Program-made: the position numbers and the translations under genes
Shown: in pieces, positions 36,767 to 45,000 of the stretch
Layout of the letters: each line of letters begins with the position of its first letter
Numbering within the stretch: the first letter of the stretch is position 1
Assembly: GCA_019009955.1 (NCBI GenBank)
Contig: CM032228.1
Location: 226,488,501 to 226,552,500 of the forward strand
DNA from: Riptortus pedestris
Taxonomy: Eukaryota > Arthropoda > Insecta > Hemiptera > Alydidae
Direction of reading: 5' to 3'
DNA: 64,000 bases
The notes under the pieces: model-generated
What the model was told of the DNA's origin: nothing
The model's database searches: none
What the model saw: only the letters and a program-made list of their open reading frames with translations

Positions 36767-39191
36767 TTATTTCCTTCCTGAAGTAACCATACAGGAAGGG
36801 AGTTTATTAGCCACACGCCCCATACAATAATTAGTACATAACGTGTACTTGATACATAACATTTTTTTTTTTTAACTATGAATAACATAAAATATTTGTA
36901 CAATAAAATTATTTACAACAAAGAAAAAGAAAAGAAAAACAAAAACAAATTTTGGATTCAATGCTGAATAATTAATTAATTTAACTGTATTTCAGTTTTA
37001 AATAATTCAGGAAGTCTTACATTTCTTGAGCAAACTGTTTTAGTTGTTTATTATGTTTATAAAATAATAGTTTTTCCTCAACAGGCCAATTTTCTTGTTG
37101 GCATTTTAATTGGGTTTTAAAGTCTTTTCTTTGGTCTGTTAGTACTCTGCAGTCATTGAGCAAGTGTCTGTATGTCTGTTCAGTAGTAAAGTCGCAGTAA
37201 CAGTTTGGTTGATCTGTTACGCCAAAACGATTAAAATAAGAATTTGTTGTTCCGTGTCCAGTTAATAATGGTGTCAAGTAAAAGTCTGTTGATATTAATT
37301 TTTGTCGTAAGTACTCTTTAATGTCTGGAATAAATATCTTTAAATGTTGTCCTTTCATAGTCGTATACCATTTCTGTTGCCATGTGTTAATTGTGTCAGT
37401 AAGTAATTGTGTTTTTAAATGTGATTTTGTTGTAGCATTCTGGAATTTTGGTATCTTTTGACGCTGATTTTGCAGATAAATCAGTGAGATCGTTTCCCAA
37501 AATTCCCGAATGCCCTTGTTCCAGCAAAAGTGCATGTGTATATTATTTTGTTTAAGTCTTGTAAGTAACTGTCTCATTTTTTCTGTCAAAGGGTCATGAA
37601 CTGTATAATTTTGAAGTGATTGTAAAGAATTGTGGCTATCAGTGTAAATGTTGACGTGTGTTAAAGGTTGTTTGTTGTCTATGTACAGTAAACTATTTAA
37701 GATTGCAATTTTTTCTGCCTTATTATTGGTACACAGTTTTCCAATTCTGAATTTTTGTATTTCTCTATATGTATTCCGATTTAGTGTATAATATTTCAAA
37801 AACAAAATTGTACACCTTTTGAAATATCAGTATAAGAGAGCCTCCATCTTGAATGTATTAGCACTCGATATTTGGCAAATTTTCTTTTTTCCATCATCTC
37901 AGTTCTTTTTATTGAGAATGATAATCTATGTTTTATTATTTTGAATAACTAGCATTATTTTAACCCAAGAAACGTTAATGTTTTATTTTACGACCATTCA
38001 TTATTAGCAGTTATATGATTTTATTTAATGCATTCAAGGTTATTAAAATTTCATGTTACAGTTTAGCTGCATTTTAGTATTCTGAAACAGTCAGTACCTC
38101 TCATACTGTAGTGATGTATAAAATTTACTTAAATGTGTACAATGTTGCAGGCTTTTTCTAAGACTATACTTTCAGAAATTTACCTTTTTTTTTCTTTTTC
38201 TTCTGTAAGATCAAGTAACTAATGACCTATAATCCTATTACTATTCTACTTCTAAAGATACCTATATCAGACATCCATGCAAAAGAAAGTGCCCATAATA
38301 GCAGTCATATGTTCTTCATTTTGCTATACAACTCCAAAGCCTATGTTGACATGAAAGGTGATAATTAGTAGTCTACTTGAATTAGAATATTATTGTGTAT
38401 AATTTTTTTACATAAATTACTGAGAGTCATTTAAACAGTATAAAAGCAAATTACTTTTAAAACACATTTATGTTTGGAGACACATGAACTTGTGTAGGAT
38501 TCTAGCGAAAAGTATATATACTATTTAATATTTACTACTCGTTGAATCTGTTGAATAATTTATTTCAGTTAACTGGTTCCGTTTTAGAGTTGATTTTGGA
38601 AGAGTCCATTAGTAATTGTTATAATGGTAACTATAGTAATATTTTTATGTTATAGTATAAACATTTTTATTTTCAGCTGGTGGTGAGGGTGATGAATCAG
38701 GTTAATCAGCAAATCATTTTGCGGCTCTTCACAATTTATTTTTCCAAACGCTTAGCGCTTGGATAAAATAAGTAGTACTCTATAGGCACGCTCTACGCTT
38801 GAGGATTGGAATGTATTCCTGAAAGTGCTAAGCGTTTGAAAAAATAAATTGTGAGAAGCCACAAAAAAGTGTTTCTGATTAACCTAAAAGTAAAAACATT
38901 TTATTGAATATATAAAACATTATTATTTCTTTTAATAAGAATTTGTTTTAGAGTATGCTCGAATATTGTGGAGAAAATTGCTATATTATTGATGCTGAAG
39001 GAGGAGAAGATGAAGTTATAGAAAGAGTTGCAAAAATAATTATGCAACCAGGCCTTATGGCACCACCACGTAGGCCATTGAAGAAACCTGAAAAAGAAGA
39101 ATCTTTTATACATCCAGATTTTACTATTCCTGATAGAATGTGCAGCATGCTTTACTCTCCTGCATTTGGAATTTCACCATTATCTAAATGA
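19148..39191 (+). CDS. AK8: Adenylate kinase 8 (AK8), complete, 11 coding exons, P-loops degenerate
   Basis: Exons: 19148-19237, 19412-19538, 25145-25227, 26356-26443, 26530-26622, 31653-31777, 32869-33046, 34052-34173, 35309-35418, 36379-36580, 38952-39191. All borders are GT-AG, phases are consistent, and they give 485 residues, close to the ~479 of human AK8. Known: AK8 has two tandem adenylate-kinase domains, moves phosphate between AMP and ATP, and is linked to motile cilia and flagella. Seen: MDAT-like N-terminus (MAVDATKRP); domain 1 with GWILHDFPR (residues 125-133); domain 2 with HPRVVLIG then GWVLTGIPR (314-322). Odd: the P-loop GxxxxGKT/S reads TPPHINGVN (68-76) in domain 1 and GTRGSRRRT (240-248) in domain 2, so neither has the catalytic Lys. 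Inferred: a structural pseudokinase, or one with altered nucleotide use. Intron sizes range from 86 bp to over 5 kb; introns 2 and 5 are the most transposon-rich. Confidence 0.9.
19788..20029 (+). mobile_element. TA-core element, 5' fragment of the long variant
   Basis: Starts agcccgtcacgcaggggctgcg and continues with tactggtaacacaatagcaccatcaacatccag, a block also found in the long copies at 41430 and 49330. It stops where another 5' end starts at 20030. Lies in AK8 intron 2. Confidence 0.75.
20030..21312 (+). mobile_element. TA-core element interrupted by a Helitron fragment
   Basis: The 5' end aaagtccgtcacgcaggggctgcg and body run to the TA tract at about 20525-20582. They resume after 21155 with ttttgaacggacctcattttcgtcatctcc and the terminal hairpin gatttcccttaagggaaatc. 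The two halves are separated by 20583-21155, which belongs to the Helitron family with ~298-bp repeats. Confidence 0.8.
20583..21155 (-). mobile_element. Helitron fragment nested in a TA tract
   Basis: About two of the ~298-bp units (landmark aacaacttttgttatgtg near 20626 and 20926) followed by the 5'-proximal block agtttcataaaattcggttcagccg and aatgtacagacagaggtta, then TA again. The CTAG 3' end is missing, so this copy is truncated on the left. Confidence 0.7.
21313..22134 (+). mobile_element. TA-core element, long variant, 5'-truncated, with nested SINE
   Basis: Long-variant body (aaaactatttactgtatctaatactg, a poly-G run, aaaggtctctt) interrupted by a SINE at about 21468-21607, then the usual body to ...ctgctaaaa. 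Its TA tract is only about five units long (atatatata near 22010), unlike the 25-70 units of other copies. Confidence 0.75.
21468..21607 (+). mobile_element. tRNA-Leu-derived SINE, 5'-truncated
   Basis: Carries the SINE body ccctggctagaaaagggtggtaacctgtagataaccc and an AAT-rich tail. It is flanked by the near-perfect direct repeats aaaggtctctt (left) and aaagatctctt (right), which are the expected target-site duplication in the host element. Confidence 0.75.
22141..22273. repeat. 70-bp tandem duplication
   Basis: The segment aaatccagatcaacc...ggattggactcatt occurs twice with a period of 70 bp and a single clear mismatch (cctgtc / cccgtc). Directly follows the end of a TA-core element in AK8 intron 2. 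Looks like a recent local duplication. Confidence 0.9.
22527..23105 (-). mobile_element. TA-core element, long variant, hairpin end missing
   Basis: A short remnant ccgttcaaaatt, a (TA)n tract, then tgtctcttaacgctctaaagg and the body. It continues into the long-variant block (gacctttattatat..., a poly-C run, ttgattgttggagataaaaa) and ends near 23105 without the GTCACGC terminus. Confidence 0.7.
23255..23360 (-). mobile_element. SINE fragment, reverse orientation
   Basis: The reverse complement reads gggtggtaacctgtagataacccctcccgattagccat...agcataaagtggac, matching the SINE body and tail of the copies at 50133 and 59747. Confidence 0.75.
23360..24790. other. AK8 intron 2 sequence, nothing recognised
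   Basis: AT-rich sequence without repeats I can name, RNA genes or conserved exons. Confidence 0.5.
24795..25080 (+). mobile_element. Old, diverged TA-core element relic
   Basis: Retains the order aatatctcggttactatt, gcaaaattgattttatac, tataactgaggtatttcaaatt, ccattaaccaacttgatctt of the element body. It has many substitutions and no TA tract or termini. It indicates that the family has been active for a long time. Confidence 0.6.
26805..27084 (+). mobile_element. TA-core element, 3' half with (TATC)n(TA)n tract
   Basis: Starts mid-element near aatatcgagtttggtaacgatc, goes through a tract that opens as TATC repeats and continues as TA (26880-26955), then gaacggacctcattttcgtc and the hairpin end ctgctaaaa. 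Lies in AK8 intron 5. Confidence 0.8.
27085..27500 (+). mobile_element. TA-core element copy lacking the TA tract
   Basis: Body blocks tttcgacgtataataacggagatatttt, tttcagccattcacgaac and tccgctggagcggtaacag are followed by the complex spacer actatgtatgcatgtacgag where other copies have (TA)n. Then come ataattttgaacgggcctcattttcgtc and ctctgctaaaa. The left end is truncated. Confidence 0.7.
27497..27896 (+). mobile_element. TA-core element, internally deleted, head-to-tail with the previous copy
   Basis: Begins AAAAgtccatcacgcaggggctgcg; its AAAA is shared with the end of the preceding copy. The body runs to cttgatctttctttttacataa and then jumps to the terminal ttcccttaagggaaatctgctaaaa, so the TA tract and the 3' body are deleted. 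Confidence 0.8.
28613..28917 (+). ncRNA. 7SL RNA: Signal recognition particle RNA (7SL), intronic
   Basis: Role: the RNA scaffold of SRP, which pauses translation and targets ribosomes to the ER. Seen in order: the Alu-domain motif TGTAATCCAGCT at 28639; S-domain block GGCGTCCGCACTAAG; helix 6 with a GGAG tetraloop (ccgagGGAGcttgg) followed by CACCAGGTTAGCTAAGGAG; helix 8 with GGGGGAAACCCAGCAG, the SRP54-binding asymmetric loop; then GCAGTAGTGGGACCGCGCC, matching the 3' strand of helix 5. These match conserved 7SL positions in the right order and spacing, at ~305 nt, close to the usual 300. A TTTTT run at 28913-28917 fits a pol III terminator. A TATA-like tatagttatg lies about 30 bases upstream of the proposed start. 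The 5' end is approximate. It sits sense within AK8 intron 5. No break in a key motif is visible, so a functional gene is likely; a recent retro-copy is less likely because there is no poly(A) tail or evident target duplication. Confidence 0.87.
28926..29035. repeat. Imperfect tandem duplication downstream of 7SL RNA
   Basis: The unit agtgcaattgccaatttttt...cctaaatggaatttt is repeated as agttcaattaccaatttttt...cttaaatggaatac, about 60 bp per unit, with different T-run lengths. Confidence 0.7.
29541..29576 (+). pseudogene. 3'-tail remnant of a second 7SL RNA copy
   Basis: ctgccctgtcattaaattcaaacaag and the following tatcttt match the last 36 bases of the 7SL gene at 28881-28916 with about three differences; partial similarity continues into the flank (ctatttt-agta). 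The rest of the RNA is not recognisable upstream. It suggests a decayed tandem copy or a duplicated tail. Confidence 0.6.
29600..31650. other. AK8 intron 5, distal part, nothing firm
   Basis: AT-rich. A stretch near 29940-30090 vaguely resembles the TA-core body, but too weakly to call. No exon is needed here: AK8 exons 5 and 6 join in phase. Confidence 0.45.
32465..32530 (-). mobile_element. TA-core element terminal remnant
   Basis: cttgggaaatctgcttattttaagcagaattgtgtgatggacgttttt corresponds to the terminal gggaaatctgcttagtttacgcag...gtgacggactttt of intact copies. Confidence 0.6.
33398..33432. repeat. (GT)n(TA)n microsatellite
   Basis: A short GT run (gtgtgtgtgtgtttgtg) passing into about 15 TA units in AK8 intron 7. 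Confidence 0.9.
34245..34412 (-). pseudogene. Non-LTR retrotransposon C-terminal fragment
   Basis: The reverse-strand translation has the pattern LRWHSQLKRNPTERVP, then a GLGRWPRHEWLKDVGDL stretch. This resembles the end of ORF2 in several non-LTR elements, with a conserved Trp/Arg layout after the reverse transcriptase. It is short and isolated in AK8 intron 8. The family is not resolved. Confidence 0.5.
35749..36165 (+). pseudogene. Non-LTR retrotransposon RT N-terminal fragment
   Basis: After a charged linker, the frame around 35975-36163 reads ESEVLKATDNLKNDKSP, stop, PNDIINMYLI, then LNREEIPVVN. Known: the pattern EV..A...LKN.KSPGPD.I...L marks the start of the reverse transcriptase in RTE/CR1-like LINEs. 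A TGA replaces the Gly of the SPG motif. Ends at a stop just before an A15 run. Confidence 0.7.
36166..36236 (+). mobile_element. Helitron 3'-end fragment
   Basis: An A-run, then taccatcaacattcagcctc, the hairpin cccgagcgaagccggg, and the terminus ccttagCTGG|T. It is the same end as at 10880 and 12592, in + orientation. It fits the Helitron CTRR rule. Lies in AK8 intron 9. Confidence 0.65.
36715..37812 (-). pseudogene. Non-LTR retrotransposon (R1/I/Jockey type), 5'-truncated 3' part
   Basis: The minus-strand frame 37805-37017 (262 codons) begins inside RNase H: CTNNKAEKIAILNSL carries the catalytic Glu and VNIYTDSHNSLQSL the Asp. The third RNase H block is readable only one frame over (GHSGILGNDLTDLSAK), so two offsetting frameshifts lie near 37440-37540. 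A tail with HLLNDC and NCYC Cys/His residues follows. The 3' UTR at about 36770-37016 ends in a short hairpin (cttcctgtatggttacttcaggaag, minus sense) and a TA/TG microsatellite. It sits in AK8 intron 10, antisense to AK8. Confidence 0.8.
38699..38885. mobile_element. Foldback MITE with ~59-bp terminal inverted repeats
   Basis: The left arm starts AGGTTAATCAGCAAATCATT and ends near ccaaacgcttagc. The right arm is its near-perfect reverse complement (gctaagcgtttgaaaa...gattaacct). The arms differ at only a few positions and enclose about 70 bp. No clear target duplication and no coding frame. The superfamily is unknown. Confidence 0.8.
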
Positions 39192-39300
39192 AGGGATACT
39201 AAATGAAACAATTTATGATTATACAAATATTTCAGGGTTTATGAAAATAAAGATAAAGTTGATGATTTCTAGAATCAGAATAAATAAATACATATTTCAT
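39192..39300 (+). other. AK8 3' UTR with poly(A) signal
   Basis: Follows TGA at 39189-39191. Overlapping AATAAA signals at 39279-39288 are the first good poly(A) signals, so the 3' UTR is probably about 100 nt. A TTTTA repeat and a TA/CA microsatellite follow (39310-39392). Confidence 0.6.
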
Positions 39301-39339
39301 ATTGCCCATTCATAGTTTTTATTTTATTTTATTTTATTT

Positions 39340-39378
<39 letters not shown>

Positions 39379-39724
39379 TACATACATACACATATTCCCT
39401 CTTAATGAGTCATGCTTCTAGTCACCCACCACTGATACTGAGAAAAATATCTAAAGAGGTAATTAACCGAAAAAAGATTCAATTTGGAAATGCTCTTCAG
39501 ACTATATAGTAACTGACAGTCATGACAGCATAAACTCAGTAGATTTTTTTTTGTGCTGAACACATATATATTCTACATTTTTCGTATAGGTGTCGAAGTC
39601 TATATAATATAATCTAATATATAATTATATCTATAATATAATATATAATCAAGAGTTGAAATTTAATCTGTTTATGTCATTTTTTTAGTAGCTCAGGTGC
39701 TTGAAATGAAAATTGCATTAGTAG

Positions 39725-40090
39725 TAATGGGGGTTTACTGAAAAAGTAAACTAAACAACTGCAAATATTGAATAATATTCGAGTTAGAGAAAAATGTTAA
39801 AAACAATAATTGTAGTAAATTAAATTTGCAACTAGGCTTGCTATGTAATATTTTTTTTATCTGACTCGTAATAACGGAAATATTTGTAATATTTTATTAT
39901 ACCTTTTTTCCACCCCCTCCCCTCTACCACATTGTCCAATGAACATTATATGTCATATGAATCTTGAAATGTTATTTCACTGTCTTATTGACAAATAGTG
40001 TGAAACTTTTAGGAGCGGGGGTTTACTGAATGCTGGAAACTGAAATATGAAAATATTTTAGTTAATATTTGAGATAGAAGGAAAATAAAT
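39725..40090 (+). mobile_element. Old TA-core element relics
   Basis: Two diverged starts (gggggtttactgaaaaagtaaac near 39728 and gggggtttactgaatgctgg near 40018) followed by aatattcgagttagag, gtagtaaattaaatttgcaac and cgtaataacggaaatattt. No termini. Confidence 0.5.
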
Positions 40091-40104
40091 AGAGTAACAA
40101 AATT

Positions 40105-40190
40105 CCTCTTCCCAGGCAAGAATCGAACTTGCCACTCTAGGTTTACCATGTGAGATTAAGGCCAATGCCTTAACTCACATTTTAATGAAA
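40105..40190 (-). mobile_element. tRNA-Leu-like SINE head, reverse orientation
   Basis: The reverse complement reads atgtgagttaaggcattggccttaatctcac, then tagagtggcaagttcgattcttgcctggg: pol III A box and B box (agttcgattc) with a CTTAATC anticodon-like loop. Only the head is present. It is inserted in an old TA-core relic. Confidence 0.75.
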
Positions 40191-40565
40191 CAATTTATTG
40201 TAAAAAGATTTATGAAAGAAACAGTGTAGTTTAACAAATTAAGCCCAATCCGAATGTCTTTTGAGTTTTCAAATAATGCAAAAATCACAAATATTATTTC
40301 CAGGGCGACTCCCCGCCTTCATTGGGGGATGGACCTGTTTTCCACGAGACGTATGTCGATACCACAGTTCATTTGTTTAAAGTTCGCCGCAGATTACACA
40401 CATTTCAATATTCGTAGGGCTGAAATCAAATATGTCATCTTTGTCATTGCACAATTGTTAGATATAAATAGCACCTTCCTCCTCTGAAGAATTATCAAAG
40501 CTTGCCAGTCGTTTGTATAGTTTACTTGCAAATCTATTCAGGTTTCTATACAGATGTTTTATTAT

Positions 40566-41215
40566 TTTTAGCACATTTACCTTAGGAGGAAATCAGCTAT
40601 TGAGGTCTTACTCATGACGCGATTTTCGACAAATTTCTTCAGATGTCCATGGATCCTACCCAAGGAGATGACCGAAATGAGGCCCGTTCAAAATTATATA
40701 TATATTTATTTGTATATTTGTCTTTTAACATTCTAGCGGTCGCAATTTTTGTTTAGGCGTTACCAAACTCGGTATTTAATTGTTTTATGTAAAAAGAAAG
40801 ATCAAGTTCGTTATTGGCTGAAATCGGACCAGTGGGAGGGGGGAATTTCGAAATATCACCGTTACTATAGGTCGGATCGAAAAATTGTATAGAACCAATC
40901 TTATTGCAACTTAAATTCTCAATACATTTTGTTATGTACGTTTATACTCTGTCTGAATATTAACCGAGATATTTGCATTTTTATTAAGTGTGTGTGAATA
41001 ACGGACGGAGATGATGTCGTTTCTATTCGTGAGTTTCCGAAAGCTAGCTCGGCCGTTTCCGAAATTGTTTGGCTCTCGTGAAATTGGTTTAGAGACTCGT
41101 TACTACCAAGGTAGTATAATATATAATAACGGTTACTACTACTGTTACTAGTATGCAGATTTCTCTATTGTAAAACTTCACGTAGGAAATCTGCTTAGTT
41201 TACACAGCCCCTTGA
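40566..41215 (-). mobile_element. TA-core element, nearly full, short TA tract
   Basis: Starts ttttagcacatttacc, passes gatcctacccaaggagatgacc and a very short tract (tatatatatttatttgtatat), then the right half, ending cttagtttacacagccccttg. The terminal GTGACGGAC is not conserved. Confidence 0.75.
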
Positions 41216-42038
41216 TTTGAGAATCATAAAGCGGAGAGCAACACTTTTCACTGATTCTCTTCCGGGTTCTAGGCATCTGTAATCGAAACACAATCGCGGT
41301 ATAGTTATGACTTAGGTCCGGCCACCAAAGTGGGATTTTCCCGGGAAGAGTGGCCCAGTCGCATAAAAGTCCGTCACGCAGGGTCTGCGTAAACTAAGCA
41401 GATTTCCCCTGTGAAGTTTTACAATAGAGAAATCTGCATACTGGTAACACAATACCACCGTGATTAGATAATGATAAATCTTTCAGTTAATTAAAATAAA
41501 TACCCAACTGAAACGGCTTCTGAATTGTAAGAATAATTTATATTTTAATAACTCAAATTTCAGTAGTCCAAGAACTAAAGAAGGGGGGGGGGTGGCGGAT
41601 GAACAAAACGTATTTGTATAAATCTCACAAAGTAACAAAGGTAAGGTAAGGTTAAAAACGCCAGGTTAGAAGAAGCTTCCGCCTGAGCCGAGAAATGACG
41701 AAGATGGCCGACATAATCCGAACTATACCCCACCACAGACTTCATAAAAATGCAAATATCTCGGTTAATATTCAAGATAGAGAATAAATGTATATAACAA
41801 TATTTATAGTAAATTAAATTTGCAATAAGATTGGTTCTGTACAATTTTTCGATCCGATGCATAATAACGGAGATATTTTGAATTTTCGAAAATCCCCCCC
41901 TCTAAACCCCCCCTCCCTCTGGTCCGATTTCAGCCATTAACGAACTTGATCTGTCTTTTTACATAAAACGGTTAAATATCGAGTTTCGTAACGATAAAAC
42001 AAAAATTGCGACCGCTAGAGCGTTAACAGACAAATATA

Positions 42039-45000
42039 TCTACTATATAAAAATAAGTCGGGTTTTCCTTCCTGACGCTATAACTCCAGAACGCACGAAC
42101 CGATTTCCACGGTTTTGCATTCGTTGGAAAGGTCTCGGGCTCCGTGAGGTTTATAGCAAAGAAAATTCAGGAAAAATTTCAACAGAAAAGCGGGAAAATC
42201 TTTTTTCATTATACTGTTAAAATAACATGTGTTTTCAGTGCATCGTTTGAGCACGCAAAGTACAGAAAAGTAACAGCTGTTATTGGAATATTCCTCATTA
42301 TACTATCATTCATTGTATATTGCATACTTACTTAACCTGTATTTATTAAATCAAAACGAACAAAAATTTGTCAATAATTAAGCAATCAATACCGCAAAAA
42401 GGTATTAATATAAGTAACAATAAAAATTGCACAATAAATATTAATTTTAAATTATAGGTCTCTTGCCTATTCTATTTATCTGTTGAATAACCTTTGCAGT
42501 TTAATAAACATATGTTTCACATGCAGCGCCATCTCTGATACATAGCATGTACTACAAACCAATATTTTAAGTAGATGGCGCCGGTGCGTGATACATTGTT
42601 TGACAGCTGCTCATTGTTCTCTGCTCAGTTAATTTCATGTGACAAACCGGTATTGTGTTCACTGTGAAATTGTGAAAAAAAAAAAGTAAAAAAAATAAGT
42701 TATTCGTTTCCTAACATTCCAATTGGAAACCATCAAATCAATCACGTGTATTGTGCAAATTTTTATTCAATTTCAACAGCTGGCATTTGTCTTTAAGATG
42801 GTAAGTTGAACTGTGTAAATTATGTGGATCGTGCATTTGAGGTTAAATTCACCACTCTGTCCATAGGCCAAAATGCCTAGAGGACGACTTGCGAACATCG
42901 GCCGCCGCACAAGACATGCAAGCCAGCAACAAGTGTATTCACAGAACTTAAGCGAAGAAAGACAAAATATAATAAGAGAAAAGGCCCGATTGAGACAACG
43001 CGTGAGCACACGAAGATCATTGGCATCATACAATCGCTTGGCATTCCAATATGATCCCACTGCAAACTACAGTGATGATGAAAATTTAGATATTGGACCA
43101 ATGACGACTATATGCCGATATTGCAATGCGTTAAAGTTCAAAAGAGAAACGGCTGGATTGTGCTGCGCAAGTGGAAAAGTCAAACTGGATCCATTACTTA
43201 CACCACCACAGCCACTGAAACCATTCTTCGATGGAAGTGATCCCGATTCTAGCCATTTTCTTCAACACATCCTTGAATACAATAACTGCTTTCGCATGAC
43301 TTCCTTTGGAGCTAATATCATTCGAGAAGGCGGCTTCATGCCGACTTGCAAGGTAAAAGATACAACACACATAACCAATCACTCACACCAACACTATGAA
43401 TTGCAACACATAACAACTACATATACACCACACACTACACCATCACACGATCAGAAGTTACACCGTATTCTTAACAAATGATTGTTTGCAATTACAGATA
43501 CAAGGACAAATATATCATTTGCATGGCTCAATGGTGCCAACACCAGAATAACCGCATCAATTTCTGCAAATATATTTCATTTCGTCGATGGTGGATCAGC
43601 TGAATGTGCGGTGCAATATACAGGGAACACGACAGTTAAAGAGACGAATTATTGAACAGTTGCAACCATGTTTTCACGCTAATAATGCTGTGGTTAATAT
43701 GTTCAAAACAGCATTGGAACGAATCCCATCGGATACGCACAAATTTGTCATAAGAGCAGATTGTACCCCAACAGGTGAACATGTGCGAAGATTCAATGCA
43801 CCCACCGTTAATGATGTTGCTGCAATTATTGTTGGCGATCCAACTAAATCGCGAGACATTGTCGTTCAGCGAAGAAGCAATATCATGCATCGTGTAAACG
43901 AGACACATCGTTTGTACGATGCGTTACAGTATCCAATCATTTATTGGCAAGGGCAAGACGGATACGACATCACGTTGAAGATGGTCGATCCAATTACAGG
44001 TACAATATTCACACACTAATTATTGCTATTATTGGTTTCCATTAACAATTCAATTAATTTTGCATTTTCAGGCGTATCAACGAATAAAAATCTAAGCGCA
44101 ATGAATTACTATGCGTATCGTATGATGATTCGTACACATGAGGAGAATGTCATTCTGAAGTGCCGTCGGCTATTCCAGCAATTCGCTGTCGACATGTATG
44201 TCAAAGTCGAGACCGAACGTTTAGCGTTTATCCGATTCAATCAGGCAAAGCTACGATCTGAGGACTATATACACTTGCGTGATGCTATTCATTCAGATGG
44301 TGATGTTACGAATATTGGACGTCTGACGATTCTCCCATCATCTTATATCGGAAGCCCACGCCACACGCACGAATACGCTCAAGACGCTATGACGTACGTG
44401 CGAAATTATGGAACTCCGGATTTATTTATTACGTTCACATGCAATCCGAAGTGGACGGAAATTGAACGTGAGTTGGAACCGGGCCAAAAACCGCAAGATC
44501 GCCATGACATAATCGCCAGAGTATTTCAGCAAAAACTCAAGGTTATGATGGATGTGTTTACTAAGTATCGAGTTTTTGGTGACACACGTTGTTATATGTA
44601 GTCGGTGGAATGGCAGAAGCGTGGACTACCGCATCTCATATCCTAATTTGGTTGCTGAACAAATTACATTCAAATGAAGTGGATGACATCATATCAGCTG
44701 AAATTCCTGATCCAGTCACTGATCCCCATCTACACGACATCGTGACGACACAGATGGTGCATGGACCGTGCGGTGCATTAAACCCATTATCACCTTGCAT
44801 GGCTGATGGAAAGTGCACAAAACGATATCCACGACCGTTAGTTGCTGAAACAGTCACAGGGAACGATGGATATCCAGTTTATCGTCGGCGTTCAAAAGAA
44901 GATAATGGTCGAACTATCAAAGTTAATGTTCAAAATCAAGAGATTGAGATCGGAAATGAATTCATTGTACCATATTGCCCGCTGCTATCACGAATTTTCG

